64,000 nt of DNA from Chlamydia sp. 04-14 (GCF_036632095.1 NZ_JAPYKW010000001.1:535216-599215); one strand, 5' to 3'. Counted from the first letter of the stretch, positions 51,623-60,732 are shown. Notes: generated by a model from the sequence alone, not told the origin. Made by a program: numbers and translations.

Positions 51623-54217
51623 ATGAGATGTATCCCTGCGTGTTTAACGCCAACTCCAGAAGGAATAAATCAATGTTTGATTAAGACCAATTCATCCAAG
51701 GTTTGCTTGGCGATTAATGTATTTTCTATATTTTTATCCTTATTGGTTCTTGTTGCCGGCATAACTGCACTAATTTTTTTCAGTGTTGAATTAGGAGTAA
51801 TTCATAGTGTGGTTTTATCCCTATGTGTTTTAGCTGCAATATTTTCCATTATGATGAGCTCCTATTACCTAGTGAATAGAAAACATGCTATTGGCGTGTC
51901 TTCTCCATCGGATCAAAGGCTAGCACAAGATAGAGAACAAGTTGAAGAGGTTGTTTCAGAGGTAGATTTAGAAAATACTCGGACATTTGATGAAATTCAA
52001 GGAGAGCTACGTTCAAAGAATCAACAGATCGAAGAGATGGAAGTAGAACGCCAGCGCATGTCGGCAAGAATTTTAGAATTAGAATCTGGGGCGGCAAGAG
52101 ATCAGGAGGACGATATTAGAATTCGCGGGTTTGAAGAGCAGGAGCGTACCTCAGCAATAGAAAATGAGCGTCATGCTTTTGAATCAAGAATTCGAGATTT
52201 AGAACAAGCAATTTCTGATGCTGAATCTCAATCTAGAAGTCGCACATCTGATTTAGAGAGTGCTTTGGAGACACTAGAACAAGAACGTACACAGCTACAA
52301 AATCGCATGACCGAATTGGAAACAGCGGCAGCGCTCGGCTCTGATCAATTATCCTCAACGTCTACCGAATTACAAAGACAGTTGGCAATGAAAGATGAGG
52401 AGATACAAAAATTAGAAGAACTGAAATCACGAGTCTACGAAGAGCTTAAATTAGTACAAAAATCTTTGGATCAAGAAGAGAAAAATAACGGTAAAGTTGC
52501 TAGGAGATTTGAACAACTGCGAGTGCAATTGGAAGGTGAAAGGGATGAACTGCGTATCAAATGCTTGAATTTAGAAGCTAAACTTGTGCAACTAGAGATA
52601 TCTGCATCCAGAGAATCACAATCTTCTTCTGAGAATGTTGCTGAGTATGAATCTAAAATAGAGCAACTTAATAAGGCGTGTAGAAATGCTGAAGAGAAGA
52701 TCAATAAATTAAGAAGTAAATTAAAATTTAAGAAAGAAGAAATCTCTACTATTGAAGAGACAATTCGACAAGAAAGACAACGGCATGAAGAAGAGAACGC
52801 GCAGTTAAGACAGAGTCAGTCTGAGATGATTGCAAAAATCCAAGGATTAGAACGAGAGCTTGCAGAAGCAGCTAGTGAGAGAGATTCACGCGTTCAAGCT
52901 TTCAAAGATAAACGTTGTGAATACGAAAAGGAAATAGCCGGACTTAAGACCGCATGCTCTACTCTTGAGAATACCATCCATGATTTGCAAAGAGAGCGTC
53001 CGCTATCTTCAGATGAGGGCGGAGATCGAAATAGGGCCTATCAAGATTTACGAAGGGAATTAGGGGATAAAATCGCTGAATTACAAAAGGAAAATGAGGA
53101 GAAACAAGCAAAGGTTTCTCAACTAGAGCAACAAATGATTCTCTGTGCGAATGAGAAAACTCGTGCTCAGAGAGTTGCTAGAGAGCAGATAACTCATCAG
53201 ATAAGTAAAAGAAAAACAGTAGAGTCGGAACTAGAAGAAAGTAAATCTACGATTCGAGAGCTAGAAATACAAATCCAGCAATTAGAAACTGAAGCTGGAG
53301 TTACTACCCTTGATTTGCGAGAACAAATTCAGATATTGAATCGGGAAGTGCATGAGAATGATGCAACTATTGCGAAACTGGAACGCCGAAATAGAGAATT
53401 AGAGAGAACCGTTCAGGTATACACAAATGAAAGATTAATGAATTTGAGATCAGATCCTAGAAGATTGGATAGTATAGCTAAGCTGGAGCAAGCAAGACAA
53501 AGGCTGAGAATAGAAATAAATAGAGACACTAAAGAACGTGTGCAGATGGCCCATCAAAGAATCAGAAGATTGGAAGATCTCTGTAGGGGATCTCGATTAG
53601 AGCGGCAAGTTGATCAACTTAGCGAAGATTCAGAAAGAAGAATTAATTACCAAAGGATTTTTGAATTGGAAAGTAATCTACTGTCTCGTTCAAATAACTC
53701 TGCACCAAGAAGAAATAGAGTGGAAAGCATGAGAGCATTAAGATTACAACAATATTGTGATGGTGATGCGGAGCTTGAGTCAAGGGTTCGTGATTTTAAT
53801 TTTCCTCCAAATGCTCCGATTGATTCCACAGCTCTTTATCAACTAGAGCAAGAAATTTATGATACTAGAGAGGCTAAGCTATTTTCGTTGCGTGAGGAGC
53901 TGGAAGAATCTCGTGAACGTATAATTGAGTTAGAAACAAAAATCATAGAGCTTACAGAAGCGCTTAGAGCTCATGAGGAAAATTTGAGTCCTAATACTAT
54001 TGAAAAAAGATCGCTAGCAGAACAACAAGAAGCGCAACAAGTTGCTCAGGACCTCCGCAATCAATTAGAAGAATCTCACGTTCGATTAGAAGATTATAAA
54101 AATAGATTAACCGAAGCTCAAAGTGCTCTTTTAAAAGTCTCTCTAGAGATGCAAGCTAAAGATTTAGCTCTTAAAGTTGCCGAAGATAAGTTAAAGCAAT
54201 TTGAAGATAAACAATAA
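51623..54217 (+). CDS. Inc-like protein 3, very long coiled coil
   Basis: 864 aa. Starts MRC. Helices at about 28-53 and 58-83 with the turn SVELGVI. From about 95 to the end it is almost uninterrupted heptads rich in Glu, Arg and Gln (for example ELEESKSTIRELEIQIQQLE), enough for a rod of roughly 100 nm if continuous, assuming about 1.5 angstrom per residue. Only short breaks occur (near 690 and 730, NNSAP and FPPNAP). No special tail motif. Likely a tether or scaffold at the inclusion membrane; function inferred from shape. Confidence 0.78.
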   Translation: MRCIPACLTPTPEGINQCLIKTNSSKVCLAINVFSIFLSLLVLVAGITALIFFSVELGVIHSVVLSLCVLAAIFSIMMSSYYLVNRKHAIGVSSPSDQRLAQDREQVEEVVSEVDLENTRTFDEIQGELRSKNQQIEEMEVERQRMSARILELESGAARDQEDDIRIRGFEEQERTSAIENERHAFESRIRDLEQAISDAESQSRSRTSDLESALETLEQERTQLQNRMTELETAAALGSDQLSSTSTELQRQLAMKDEEIQKLEELKSRVYEELKLVQKSLDQEEKNNGKVARRFEQLRVQLEGERDELRIKCLNLEAKLVQLEISASRESQSSSENVAEYESKIEQLNKACRNAEEKINKLRSKLKFKKEEISTIEETIRQERQRHEEENAQLRQSQSEMIAKIQGLERELAEAASERDSRVQAFKDKRCEYEKEIAGLKTACSTLENTIHDLQRERPLSSDEGGDRNRAYQDLRRELGDKIAELQKENEEKQAKVSQLEQQMILCANEKTRAQRVAREQITHQISKRKTVESELEESKSTIRELEIQIQQLETEAGVTTLDLREQIQILNREVHENDATIAKLERRNRELERTVQVYTNERLMNLRSDPRRLDSIAKLEQARQRLRIEINRDTKERVQMAHQRIRRLEDLCRGSRLERQVDQLSEDSERRINYQRIFELESNLLSRSNNSAPRRNRVESMRALRLQQYCDGDAELESRVRDFNFPPNAPIDSTALYQLEQEIYDTREAKLFSLREELEESRERIIELETKIIELTEALRAHEENLSPNTIEKRSLAEQQEAQQVAQDLRNQLEESHVRLEDYKNRLTEAQSALLKVSLEMQAKDLALKVAEDKLKQFEDKQ

Positions 54218-54539
54218 CTTTCCACATCTTGATTAAAGATCCCCTTCTCTTGGGGATCTTTAATTTCTTATTCCTACGTAATAAAAATATATTCTCAACA
54301 TCTCTAGAGAAGTTTTTTGAAGATACAAGATGTTTCCCTTGTGTAGGCATATAAAAAGATCGCGTATTTTAGGTTCGCAAGTTAAAATAGGCAAACATCC
54401 ATAAGCTTTTGTCTTTAGCTTATTTCCGTCCAATTCTTAAACTAAACCTTTTACTTGTCATTTCGCATAAAGTTCTTGCATTTAAAACATTACGACCGTT
54501 TCAATGTTCTAAGTTTATTTTATTTAAAGTGAGCGGTTT
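54218..54539. other. Intergenic region after Inc-like 3
   Basis: 322 bp with a terminator at 54235-54261. The rest is AT-rich; no gene seen. Confidence 0.45.
54235..54261 (+). terminator. Terminator after Inc-like 3
   Basis: AAAGATCCCC pairs perfectly with GGGGATCTTT around TTCTCTT, followed by AATTTCTT. Confidence 0.75.
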
Positions 54540-56486
54540 ATGACAACTAACCCAGTGAACACCAATCCTAATACGACACTTACACCTATAACACAAAAAC
54601 AATCACTCTGTAGCATACAAGCAAGTAAATATCAACGAATTGCTGCTGCTATTACCTTATTAGCAGGCTTAATACTTATCGGAGCCTTAGTAGGAGCTTT
54701 AGTTTTCTTTGCCTTACCTACATCAACAACTCTTGCTGCCATTGTTGGAGTTGCGCTATTTGCTAGCGTTATTCTTCTATCTATGGCTATGTACCAACTA
54801 GTTTCAAGATGCCGACAGGTTCCTGGCGATGCGAAACTCGTTGAAGAAAACACACGCCTACAAAAAGAAGTTACGGAGCTAAAAGCTAAACTTACACGTA
54901 ATGCGGTCCTATTAATGGAAGAGCAAGATCGCAATACCGTCCTATCAGGACAGTTGATGGCTATGACAGGTGATTTAGAGACTGCACGACAAGAGAAAGC
55001 ATCTTTAGAGGCTGAAGTTAGACTATTAAAAGAACAAAACACCTCTACTCTCAAATTATTGGAAGAAGGTCATCCGGAAGTAGTTGGAGAACTTGCAAAA
55101 ATTCAAGGAGAGCTTCTTGAGAAGACGGCACAACTTGCTGGATCTACAGAAAAAGTAGTTCAACTAGAACAGAAAGTTCAGAATTTACAGGCAGAATTAG
55201 AAGCTTCACAAGCAGACGTCGTTATACTCACAGAAAGAAATCGTGAGCTAGAAGCACAGCTCAGAGCATTGCAAGAGAGTTCTAATCAAGAAATAACTGG
55301 TTTGCAATCTAGAATTGAAGAACTCCAAGCACGGATTACCGAGCTAACCCAAGAGCAACAACAACTACAAGCTAGAATTGAAGAGCTTCAAGTTGCAAGA
55401 GGCCCGGGTAGCGAAGAAGAACAACGTCTAGAAGCTAGAATTACCGAACTTCAAGCACAATTAACTCAAGCACAAGGTCAAGTTCGCGAGCTTGAATTAA
55501 CTGTAACAGCTAATACTGAATTAGCAGGACAGGAATCACAACGTTTAGCAGAACAGATAGCAACTTTACAGGGGCAAGTGTCTGAGAAAGAGCAAGAGAT
55601 AACCGATCTAAACGCTCGCATTACAGAGCTTGAATCTCGTGGTGATACAGGTGAGGAAGTAACAAATCTACGCAATAGAATCGAAGAATTGGAAGCTCAG
55701 ATTACAGAGAAAAATCAAGAGATAGAAAATCTCCAAGCTCAAAATCAAGATCTTCAGGCACAGCTTGAGGCAAGAGCTCAGGAATTAACAGCTGCACAAG
55801 GTCAAGTTGCAGATCTTCAAGCTCAGATTACTGAGAAAAATCAGGAGATAGAAAATCTCCGAGCTCAGAATGCAAATCTAACAGAGAGGAATCGGCAATT
55901 AGGAGAAGAAATAGCACAGAGTCGTGATACCAGTGACAGATTGAATCTTGATGTTGTAGATCTTCGCCAACAAATTAATCAAAGAAATCAAGAGCTAGCT
56001 GATCTTCGAAACCAAAATCAAGAACTTCAAACTCAGCTTGAGGCTAGAGCCCAAGAATTAACAGCTGCACAAGGTCAAGTTGCAGATCTTCAAGCTCAAA
56101 TAGGGCGTTTAGTTGAAGCACGATTAGACGATGAACGAAGAATTCAAGAGTTACAAACTCAGAATGCAGCTCTAACAGAAGAAAATCGCAGACTTGATGC
56201 GCAGTTGACAGCAAATATTTTGGAGACAACTCAACTACGAACTCAGGTAACAAATCTTCAAAATCAATTAGATGAAATCAATAATGTTGATTTAGGTGAC
56301 GATGTATTTGAAGATGTTGAAGAAGGAGACCCTGTGAATGCTCCTGAAAACCAAGATGGTGTTAACAACGAAGGAAACGCAGACCAGAATGAGCCTGTGA
56401 ATGCTCCTGAGAACAACAACGAAGGGAACGTAGAAAATCAAGATGGTAATGATGATGAAGACGTCAACGATCCAGAACTTGATTAA
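54540..56486 (+). CDS. Inc-like protein 4, repetitive coiled coil with acidic tail
   Basis: 648 aa. Thr/Asn-rich start, helices at about 34-58 and 62-87. The coiled coil (about 92-580) is Gln/Glu rich and internally repetitive: ARAQELTAAQGQVADLQ occurs twice 91 residues apart, and ITEKNQEIENL twice 44 residues apart, both nearly identical at DNA level. The tail from 581 is acidic and Asn-rich with PVNAPEN twice; it includes DDVFEDVEE, a weak FFAT resemblance. Strong family membership; size probably varies between strains. Confidence 0.78.
   Translation: MTTNPVNTNPNTTLTPITQKQSLCSIQASKYQRIAAAITLLAGLILIGALVGALVFFALPTSTTLAAIVGVALFASVILLSMAMYQLVSRCRQVPGDAKLVEENTRLQKEVTELKAKLTRNAVLLMEEQDRNTVLSGQLMAMTGDLETARQEKASLEAEVRLLKEQNTSTLKLLEEGHPEVVGELAKIQGELLEKTAQLAGSTEKVVQLEQKVQNLQAELEASQADVVILTERNRELEAQLRALQESSNQEITGLQSRIEELQARITELTQEQQQLQARIEELQVARGPGSEEEQRLEARITELQAQLTQAQGQVRELELTVTANTELAGQESQRLAEQIATLQGQVSEKEQEITDLNARITELESRGDTGEEVTNLRNRIEELEAQITEKNQEIENLQAQNQDLQAQLEARAQELTAAQGQVADLQAQITEKNQEIENLRAQNANLTERNRQLGEEIAQSRDTSDRLNLDVVDLRQQINQRNQELADLRNQNQELQTQLEARAQELTAAQGQVADLQAQIGRLVEARLDDERRIQELQTQNAALTEENRRLDAQLTANILETTQLRTQVTNLQNQLDEINNVDLGDDVFEDVEEGDPVNAPENQDGVNNEGNADQNEPVNAPENNNEGNVENQDGNDDEDVNDPELD
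55694..55870 (+). repeat. Direct DNA repeat encoding ITEKNQEIENL
   Basis: Two nearly identical copies begin at 55694 and 55826, 132 bp (44 codons) apart, so a crossover would keep frame. Confidence 0.7.
55761..56098 (+). repeat. 65-bp direct DNA repeat encoding ARAQELTAAQGQVADLQ
   Basis: Copies at 55761-55825 and 56034-56098, differing at only a few bases; 273 bp (91 codons) apart, so recombination would remove or add 91 residues in frame. Confidence 0.8.
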
Positions 56487-56561
56487 TTTACATCGATAAT
56501 TACGAAATAAAAGGCTGTGAATGTGTATTTACTGCCCTTTAAATTAATAATATAAGCTCCG

Positions 56562-56597
56562 TTGACCCTATTGAATAAATAGGGTCAATTGCTTTTT
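56562..56597 (+). terminator. Terminator after Inc-like 4
   Basis: TTGACCCTATT pairs with AATAGGGTCAA around GAATA, followed by TTGCTTTTT. Confidence 0.8.
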
Positions 56598-56645
56598 ATA
56601 ATCATTAATAAAAATTCTTTTAATCTTTAACAATCAAAATGGCCT

Positions 56646-56942
56646 ATGACAATTAATTTAAATAACAATGTTGAGAGTCAAGTACAACCCACATCTATAA
56701 GTGTAAACAAGTCTAAGCTTGTTCATGTTGCTCATATAGTTGCTGGTTTATCTGGGGTGGCACTATTTGTTGTGCAGATAGCCCTGCTGATTCTTTTTTA
56801 CACTAACCCTTGTTCTTCTATGTTACTTGTTTTGCTAGTCGTATCTATGGTGTCAAGTTTGCTACTGTTATACGTGGCTATAGACTACTTCATGAGTAAG
56901 CACTCTCTCCCAATCGAATTACAAAATAGCACAGCAAATTAG
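56646..56942 (+). CDS. Minimal Inc-like protein 5, hairpin only
   Basis: 98 aa. A polar N-terminus of about 25 residues, two helices (about 26-52 and 57-82) and a short tail. It lacks the coiled coil of the other members. The hydrophobic pair itself matches the family. It could be a complete small Inc or the remains of a longer gene; no decayed coiled-coil coding is evident downstream, where stop codons are frequent. Confidence 0.65.
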   Translation: MTINLNNNVESQVQPTSISVNKSKLVHVAHIVAGLSGVALFVVQIALLILFYTNPCSSMLLVLLVVSMVSSLLLLYVAIDYFMSKHSLPIELQNSTAN

Positions 56943-57307
56943 TAGATCAAAAACGGCTAGTTATTTGTAGAGGATATAGAGATTTTTTCAAAAATATCCT
57001 TATGTTTAGCGATAAAAAAATAGTTTTACAGCTGCTCGTTGTTCGAGTCGCTTCATAGGAAGCCTTGTACTTATTTCCTGCCTCTCAGATACCTCAAAAG
57101 ACATAAATACGTTATTTCCCGTATCCCTGAATATACTATTAATTTTGCTTCTTTAATCAATTAATTCTTTTAGAAGTTGTGTTAATTAATTATTTATCAT
57201 TTTTTCTCAATTATCGAATTTAATTTGTTTATCTTTTTATTGCTTATTAATTAAACTTGTTACTGTAAATTGCTAATACAATGCAATTCATTTAAGGAGA
57301 GTGGCTT
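56943..57307. other. Intergenic region after Inc-like 5
   Basis: 365 bp, AT-rich with TTAATTAATTA-type runs. No gene with a plausible ribosome site and no clear terminator. Confidence 0.4.
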
Positions 57308-57658
57308 ATGTTAATTAATACAACTACACCCATTGGTATGGAAACTAAAACTGTGTCCTGCTGTGATGTACGTAATACAAAAGTCAATCGTGTTGCTAGC
57401 TTGATCACTATGTTTACCAGCTTAGCACTTATTGGAGGCCTATTTACCCTATTAATCCATTTTGGTGAGGGTGCTCCTGTAAGATTTCTAGCTGCTCTTG
57501 GTGTGGCTATAGTTGCTGGACTTTTGCTCGTTTGTTTGATGGGTTACTACTTGATACGTCATGCTACGAGTTTAAAATTACTCAACCGTCAAGAGGAAAC
57601 TCTTAATGAAGCAGCGAAAAAAGTGGAAGAATTAGAAACTAAAGTGCAGTCTCATTAA
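57308..57658 (+). CDS. Short Inc-like protein 6
   Basis: 116 aa. AAGGAG before the ATG. Cys18-Cys19, helices at about 28-51 and 57-83, then about 30 residues that are a short coiled coil (EETLNEAAKKVEELETKV). It looks like a full-length small member because the heptads run to the stop. Confidence 0.7.
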   Translation: MLINTTTPIGMETKTVSCCDVRNTKVNRVASLITMFTSLALIGGLFTLLIHFGEGAPVRFLAALGVAIVAGLLLVCLMGYYLIRHATSLKLLNRQEETLNEAAKKVEELETKVQSH

Positions 57659-57807
57659 CGCTTGTATCCATTCTTAACGATCATTTTAGGATAGAAGTCA
57701 AAATCGAGATATCCAGGAACTATTCTGAGTATCTTCGCGTCACCTATACACGAAACTTTTATGTTTCTTGATACGTATGTGTTTTTCATTTTATCCGAGA
57801 GGAAGTC

Positions 57808-58539
57808 GTGGATGGGGTTTCTAACTACACGAGTACGGATTTAAACAGACTTCCTGTTTGTTTTACTGTGCGTGGACCTCAAGGCCATCGCGTTGTGAAT
57901 ATCACAGCGATAGCCTTGAGCTTCATTATCTTTGGGGCGCAAGTTGCTATACGTATCGCCTCTCATACAAAATTAGGGTCTCTTCATATTATTTTTGTGA
58001 CCCTGACTATAATCGTATCTATTTTACTTGTCTGCGTAGCTGTTTATAACCTTTTTCATCTTTGTGCTTCCACACGTCAGCATAGAGATGAAAAAGGAGT
58101 ATTGCATCGAAGACTACATAATTTAGAAGTGGTGGAAAGAAATCTAAATAGACAATTGCAAGAGCAAAGATTGGAATTAGATTGTCTTAGAGAAGAGATT
58201 ATTTCGCAATTTAACAGAGCAGAGCATAGCGAGAATAGGTTTGGTGAGGATTTACATCGCTTTGCAGCAGATAAGGCAGATCTAGAACAGAAACTACAAT
58301 TGGCAAGAGAAGAAATTACTAATCTATCTCGGGAATTAGAGACGCGATTGGAAGAAGCGAGCATGGATATAGAACTGCCCTCTAGTGATGAGGAAATGGA
58401 TGAGGAAGCCGATTGGTTTGAAGCTAATAACGTCTTGGAATCTCCAACTCATCAACAAAATATTGAATATATGATTATGGAAGAAGGTAACGCGGATGAT
58501 GAGGCAAGTACCTCTTCAGAACGTGAGTCTTCAAGATGA
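57808..58539 (+). CDS. Inc-like protein 7 with acidic tail
   Basis: 243 aa. GTG start at 57808 preceded by GAGAGGAAG. Helices at about 30-50 and 58-85, coiled coil about 93-185, then an acidic Ser/Glu tail (186-243) ending SSERESSR. The tail contains EEADWFEANN, a weak echo of the FFAT layout. Confidence 0.74.
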   Translation: MDGVSNYTSTDLNRLPVCFTVRGPQGHRVVNITAIALSFIIFGAQVAIRIASHTKLGSLHIIFVTLTIIVSILLVCVAVYNLFHLCASTRQHRDEKGVLHRRLHNLEVVERNLNRQLQEQRLELDCLREEIISQFNRAEHSENRFGEDLHRFAADKADLEQKLQLAREEITNLSRELETRLEEASMDIELPSSDEEMDEEADWFEANNVLESPTHQQNIEYMIMEEGNADDEASTSSERESSR

Positions 58540-58565
58540 TTTTTTAATCACAATGATATCAAAAG

Positions 58566-58594
58566 AGGGCTCCTTATCTCAGACAGGGAGCCCT
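58566..58594 (+). terminator. Terminator after Inc-like 7
   Basis: AGGGCTCC pairs with GGAGCCCT, followed by TTCCCTTATTTT. Confidence 0.7.
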
Positions 58595-58630
58595 TTCCCT
58601 TATTTTATATTGGGGATAAGAATTGAGATT

Positions 58631-58668
58631 AAGTTATTGAATTTCTTAATTTTAAGAATAAATAACTT
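58631..58668. repeat. AT-rich two-part inverted repeat
   Basis: AAGTTATT/AATAACTT outside and TCTTAA/TTAAGA inside form a nearly continuous palindrome upstream of Inc-like 8. It could be a regulatory site or a structural hairpin. Confidence 0.4.
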
Positions 58669-58760
58669 GATATTAAATACATTAAGTGTATTGAATATTT
58701 GCAACTTATTCTATTTAGAATCAGTTATTTATTACACTATTATGTTTAGGCGAGCAACTT

Positions 58761-59840
58761 ATGAAACCTTCGCTTCCCTTAGGGTTTGCTCATACGCAGC
58801 AATTAGCTTCCAGTCGTTATAATATCAATAAACCGCACATTGTTCTCATCACCTCTGTCATTGCAACAATTTTAAGTCTAGCTGTAATAGCAGCTAGTAT
58901 CGCCCTGCTTGTTTTATTCGGTGCTCAGGCATCGGCAGTGTTTAATGGGATTATTGTTGGGGTTATTCTTGGAGTTTTATTGCTCCTATTTATAGGTGGG
59001 ATACATTCCGCTATTATCTTTAAGTTAGCGCAATCCCGTCGAGCAGAGATTTCTATCTCTGAAAATACTATCCTAGATTTTCAAAGGCGATTAAAAGATT
59101 TACAAAATCGTTTATCTGAAAAAGAAGGCGATATCTGTAATTTACGAGCTCAATTAGATGAAGAAACTATTAGGATCCAAGAGTTGTTAAAACTCAAACA
59201 GGAGGAATTAGACAGCCTGATGCGTAGATATGCTGCTATGGCTCAAGAAAGCTCAGATTTGGCAGAGCTAGTTTCTCGTTTACGTTCCGAATTAATAGAA
59301 TTGAGAAGAGTCTTAGAAGAGAATACAGCAAGTTCGGATGCGGTTATAGATAGGTTCCGAATCAATAGTGAGTTACTTTATTCCGAATCAATACTTGCAC
59401 GGCAGTCTCAGGAGGCAGAAAAGATTATAGCTGAAAGTCTGAGAAGCTATTCTGAACAACTACAAAGTCAGCTTCGTGAAAAAGCACAAATCCTCCGTAA
59501 TAAAGATCAAACCATTGAGAAGTTAACACAGAAAGTGTCTGAGTTAAAACAGGAGATTTCTGAACTTCAGATATTCATTACTGATAATGTAGCGAATAGA
59601 GAACAAAAACGTGACGTTATTCAGGACCTAAATGAGAAACTCACAGCATTGAAAACTCAGATAGAAAGTCTTCAGGAATACATTACTGAGAGTACGAATA
59701 ACAATGAAATAGAAATCCCCACAGGAAATGGTCTGACGGAAAGAACAAATACTTTGCATGCTAATGTTTCTGATATTCAAGAATTTATAACTAATAATAT
59801 AGTAGTTCAGCCGGGTGATGATCCTGAAGATCAAAACTAA
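58761..59840 (+). CDS. Inc-like protein 8 with triple 35-residue repeat
   Basis: 359 aa. Helices at about 27-53 and 60-87, coiled coil about 95-265. The C-terminus holds three units spaced exactly 35 residues apart (266, 301, 336), each beginning (I/V)xx(L/I)Qx(F/Y)IT(D/E/N)(N/S): ISELQIFITDN, IESLQEYITES, VSDIQEFITNN. 37 bp before the next gene, so probably co-transcribed with it. Function unknown. Confidence 0.77.
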   Translation: MKPSLPLGFAHTQQLASSRYNINKPHIVLITSVIATILSLAVIAASIALLVLFGAQASAVFNGIIVGVILGVLLLLFIGGIHSAIIFKLAQSRRAEISISENTILDFQRRLKDLQNRLSEKEGDICNLRAQLDEETIRIQELLKLKQEELDSLMRRYAAMAQESSDLAELVSRLRSELIELRRVLEENTASSDAVIDRFRINSELLYSESILARQSQEAEKIIAESLRSYSEQLQSQLREKAQILRNKDQTIEKLTQKVSELKQEISELQIFITDNVANREQKRDVIQDLNEKLTALKTQIESLQEYITESTNNNEIEIPTGNGLTERTNTLHANVSDIQEFITNNIVVQPGDDPEDQN

Positions 59841-59877
59841 GGCTTTTCTATATTTTTATTGAGAGTATCTGCATGCT

Positions 59878-60732
59878 ATGAACGGTGTATCTTTCCCTAT
59901 TAATCCTAATCAAATTGTTACAAGTAAAGTTTCCCTACACCGTTTTGAGAAGTGTTTGCTATCGCATACCACTGCTGTTGCTGTTGGTATTGTGCTGATC
60001 CTGGCAAATGTCATTGCTTTGGCTGCTTATGCTTCTTCCTTACCTATATTTTGTTCAGTTCTTTTGTTTGCTTCTATTCTTATAGGGATAGTTTTAATTA
60101 CCTTAGGGGCAAAATATATTCGTACTTATCTTTCCAAAACAGGTTTTGTAGATAGCTTTGAAAGAGAAGGATACCGTAGCGCAATGAAGAATTTGCTTTT
60201 AGAAATTCAGGGATTACAAAATACAATTCGTGAACAGGAAAGCTACATAAATGAAGTAGAAAATGATTTCGAGATCATTTTACAGGCGCGGTTAGAAGAT
60301 AAGGAAAGCTACATTGAAAGAATTGAGTTATTACAATTTGAAATGCATGAGCAAAATGTAGAATTCGAAGAGCATATCGAAAACCTCAATGCTCATATAT
60401 CTGCTTTAGAAAAAGTAAGAGAAGAGTATGAAAATCAACAACAGGAAATGGTAAGTGCTCATTTTGAAAGTAGCCTAGCTTATGAAGAAGAGCTTACAAA
60501 AGTATCGAGCAAGCTTCGCGAAGCTAATAAGAGAATAGAACAACAACGATTACAAATACGAGAGCTACGGGAAGAGCTGCGAGAAGCCAAGGAACGCTCT
60601 AGACTCATGGATTATGTCCAACTGCGTCTTGCTAGAGAATTGCGAGGTGCAAGAAATCATATAGAACATCTTCGGGAAGCATTAGAACAAGCACCGCCAA
60701 AACCTAGAAGGCCGCGGTCTATGTCGATTTAG
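59878..60732 (+). CDS. Inc-like protein 9 with IncG-like C-terminus
   Basis: 284 aa. Helices at about 31-52 and 56-80, coiled coil about 92-265. The end is basic: PKPRRPRSMSI. RSxS one residue before the C-terminus matches Inc-like 2 and the IncG pattern. Follows Inc-like 8 by 37 bp. Confidence 0.76.
   Translation: MNGVSFPINPNQIVTSKVSLHRFEKCLLSHTTAVAVGIVLILANVIALAAYASSLPIFCSVLLFASILIGIVLITLGAKYIRTYLSKTGFVDSFEREGYRSAMKNLLLEIQGLQNTIREQESYINEVENDFEIILQARLEDKESYIERIELLQFEMHEQNVEFEEHIENLNAHISALEKVREEYENQQQEMVSAHFESSLAYEEELTKVSSKLREANKRIEQQRLQIRELREELREAKERSRLMDYVQLRLARELRGARNHIEHLREALEQAPPKPRRPRSMSI

Noticed and set aside
54632..55054. 140-codon open frame antisense to Inc-like 4
   Set aside because: Coiled-coil codon bias gives long open frames on the other strand; no ribosome site and Ser/Arg-rich composition. 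Same for 50682-51119 and 44378-44722.
55694..56098. CRISPR-like direct repeats
   Set aside because: The repeats lie in frame in a coding region, with irregular spacing and only two copies each.
58496..58822. 108-codon plus-strand frame spanning the Inc-like 7/8 gap
   Set aside because: Crosses a terminator and an AT-rich palindromic region, overlaps both neighbours, has no hairpin or coiled-coil pattern.
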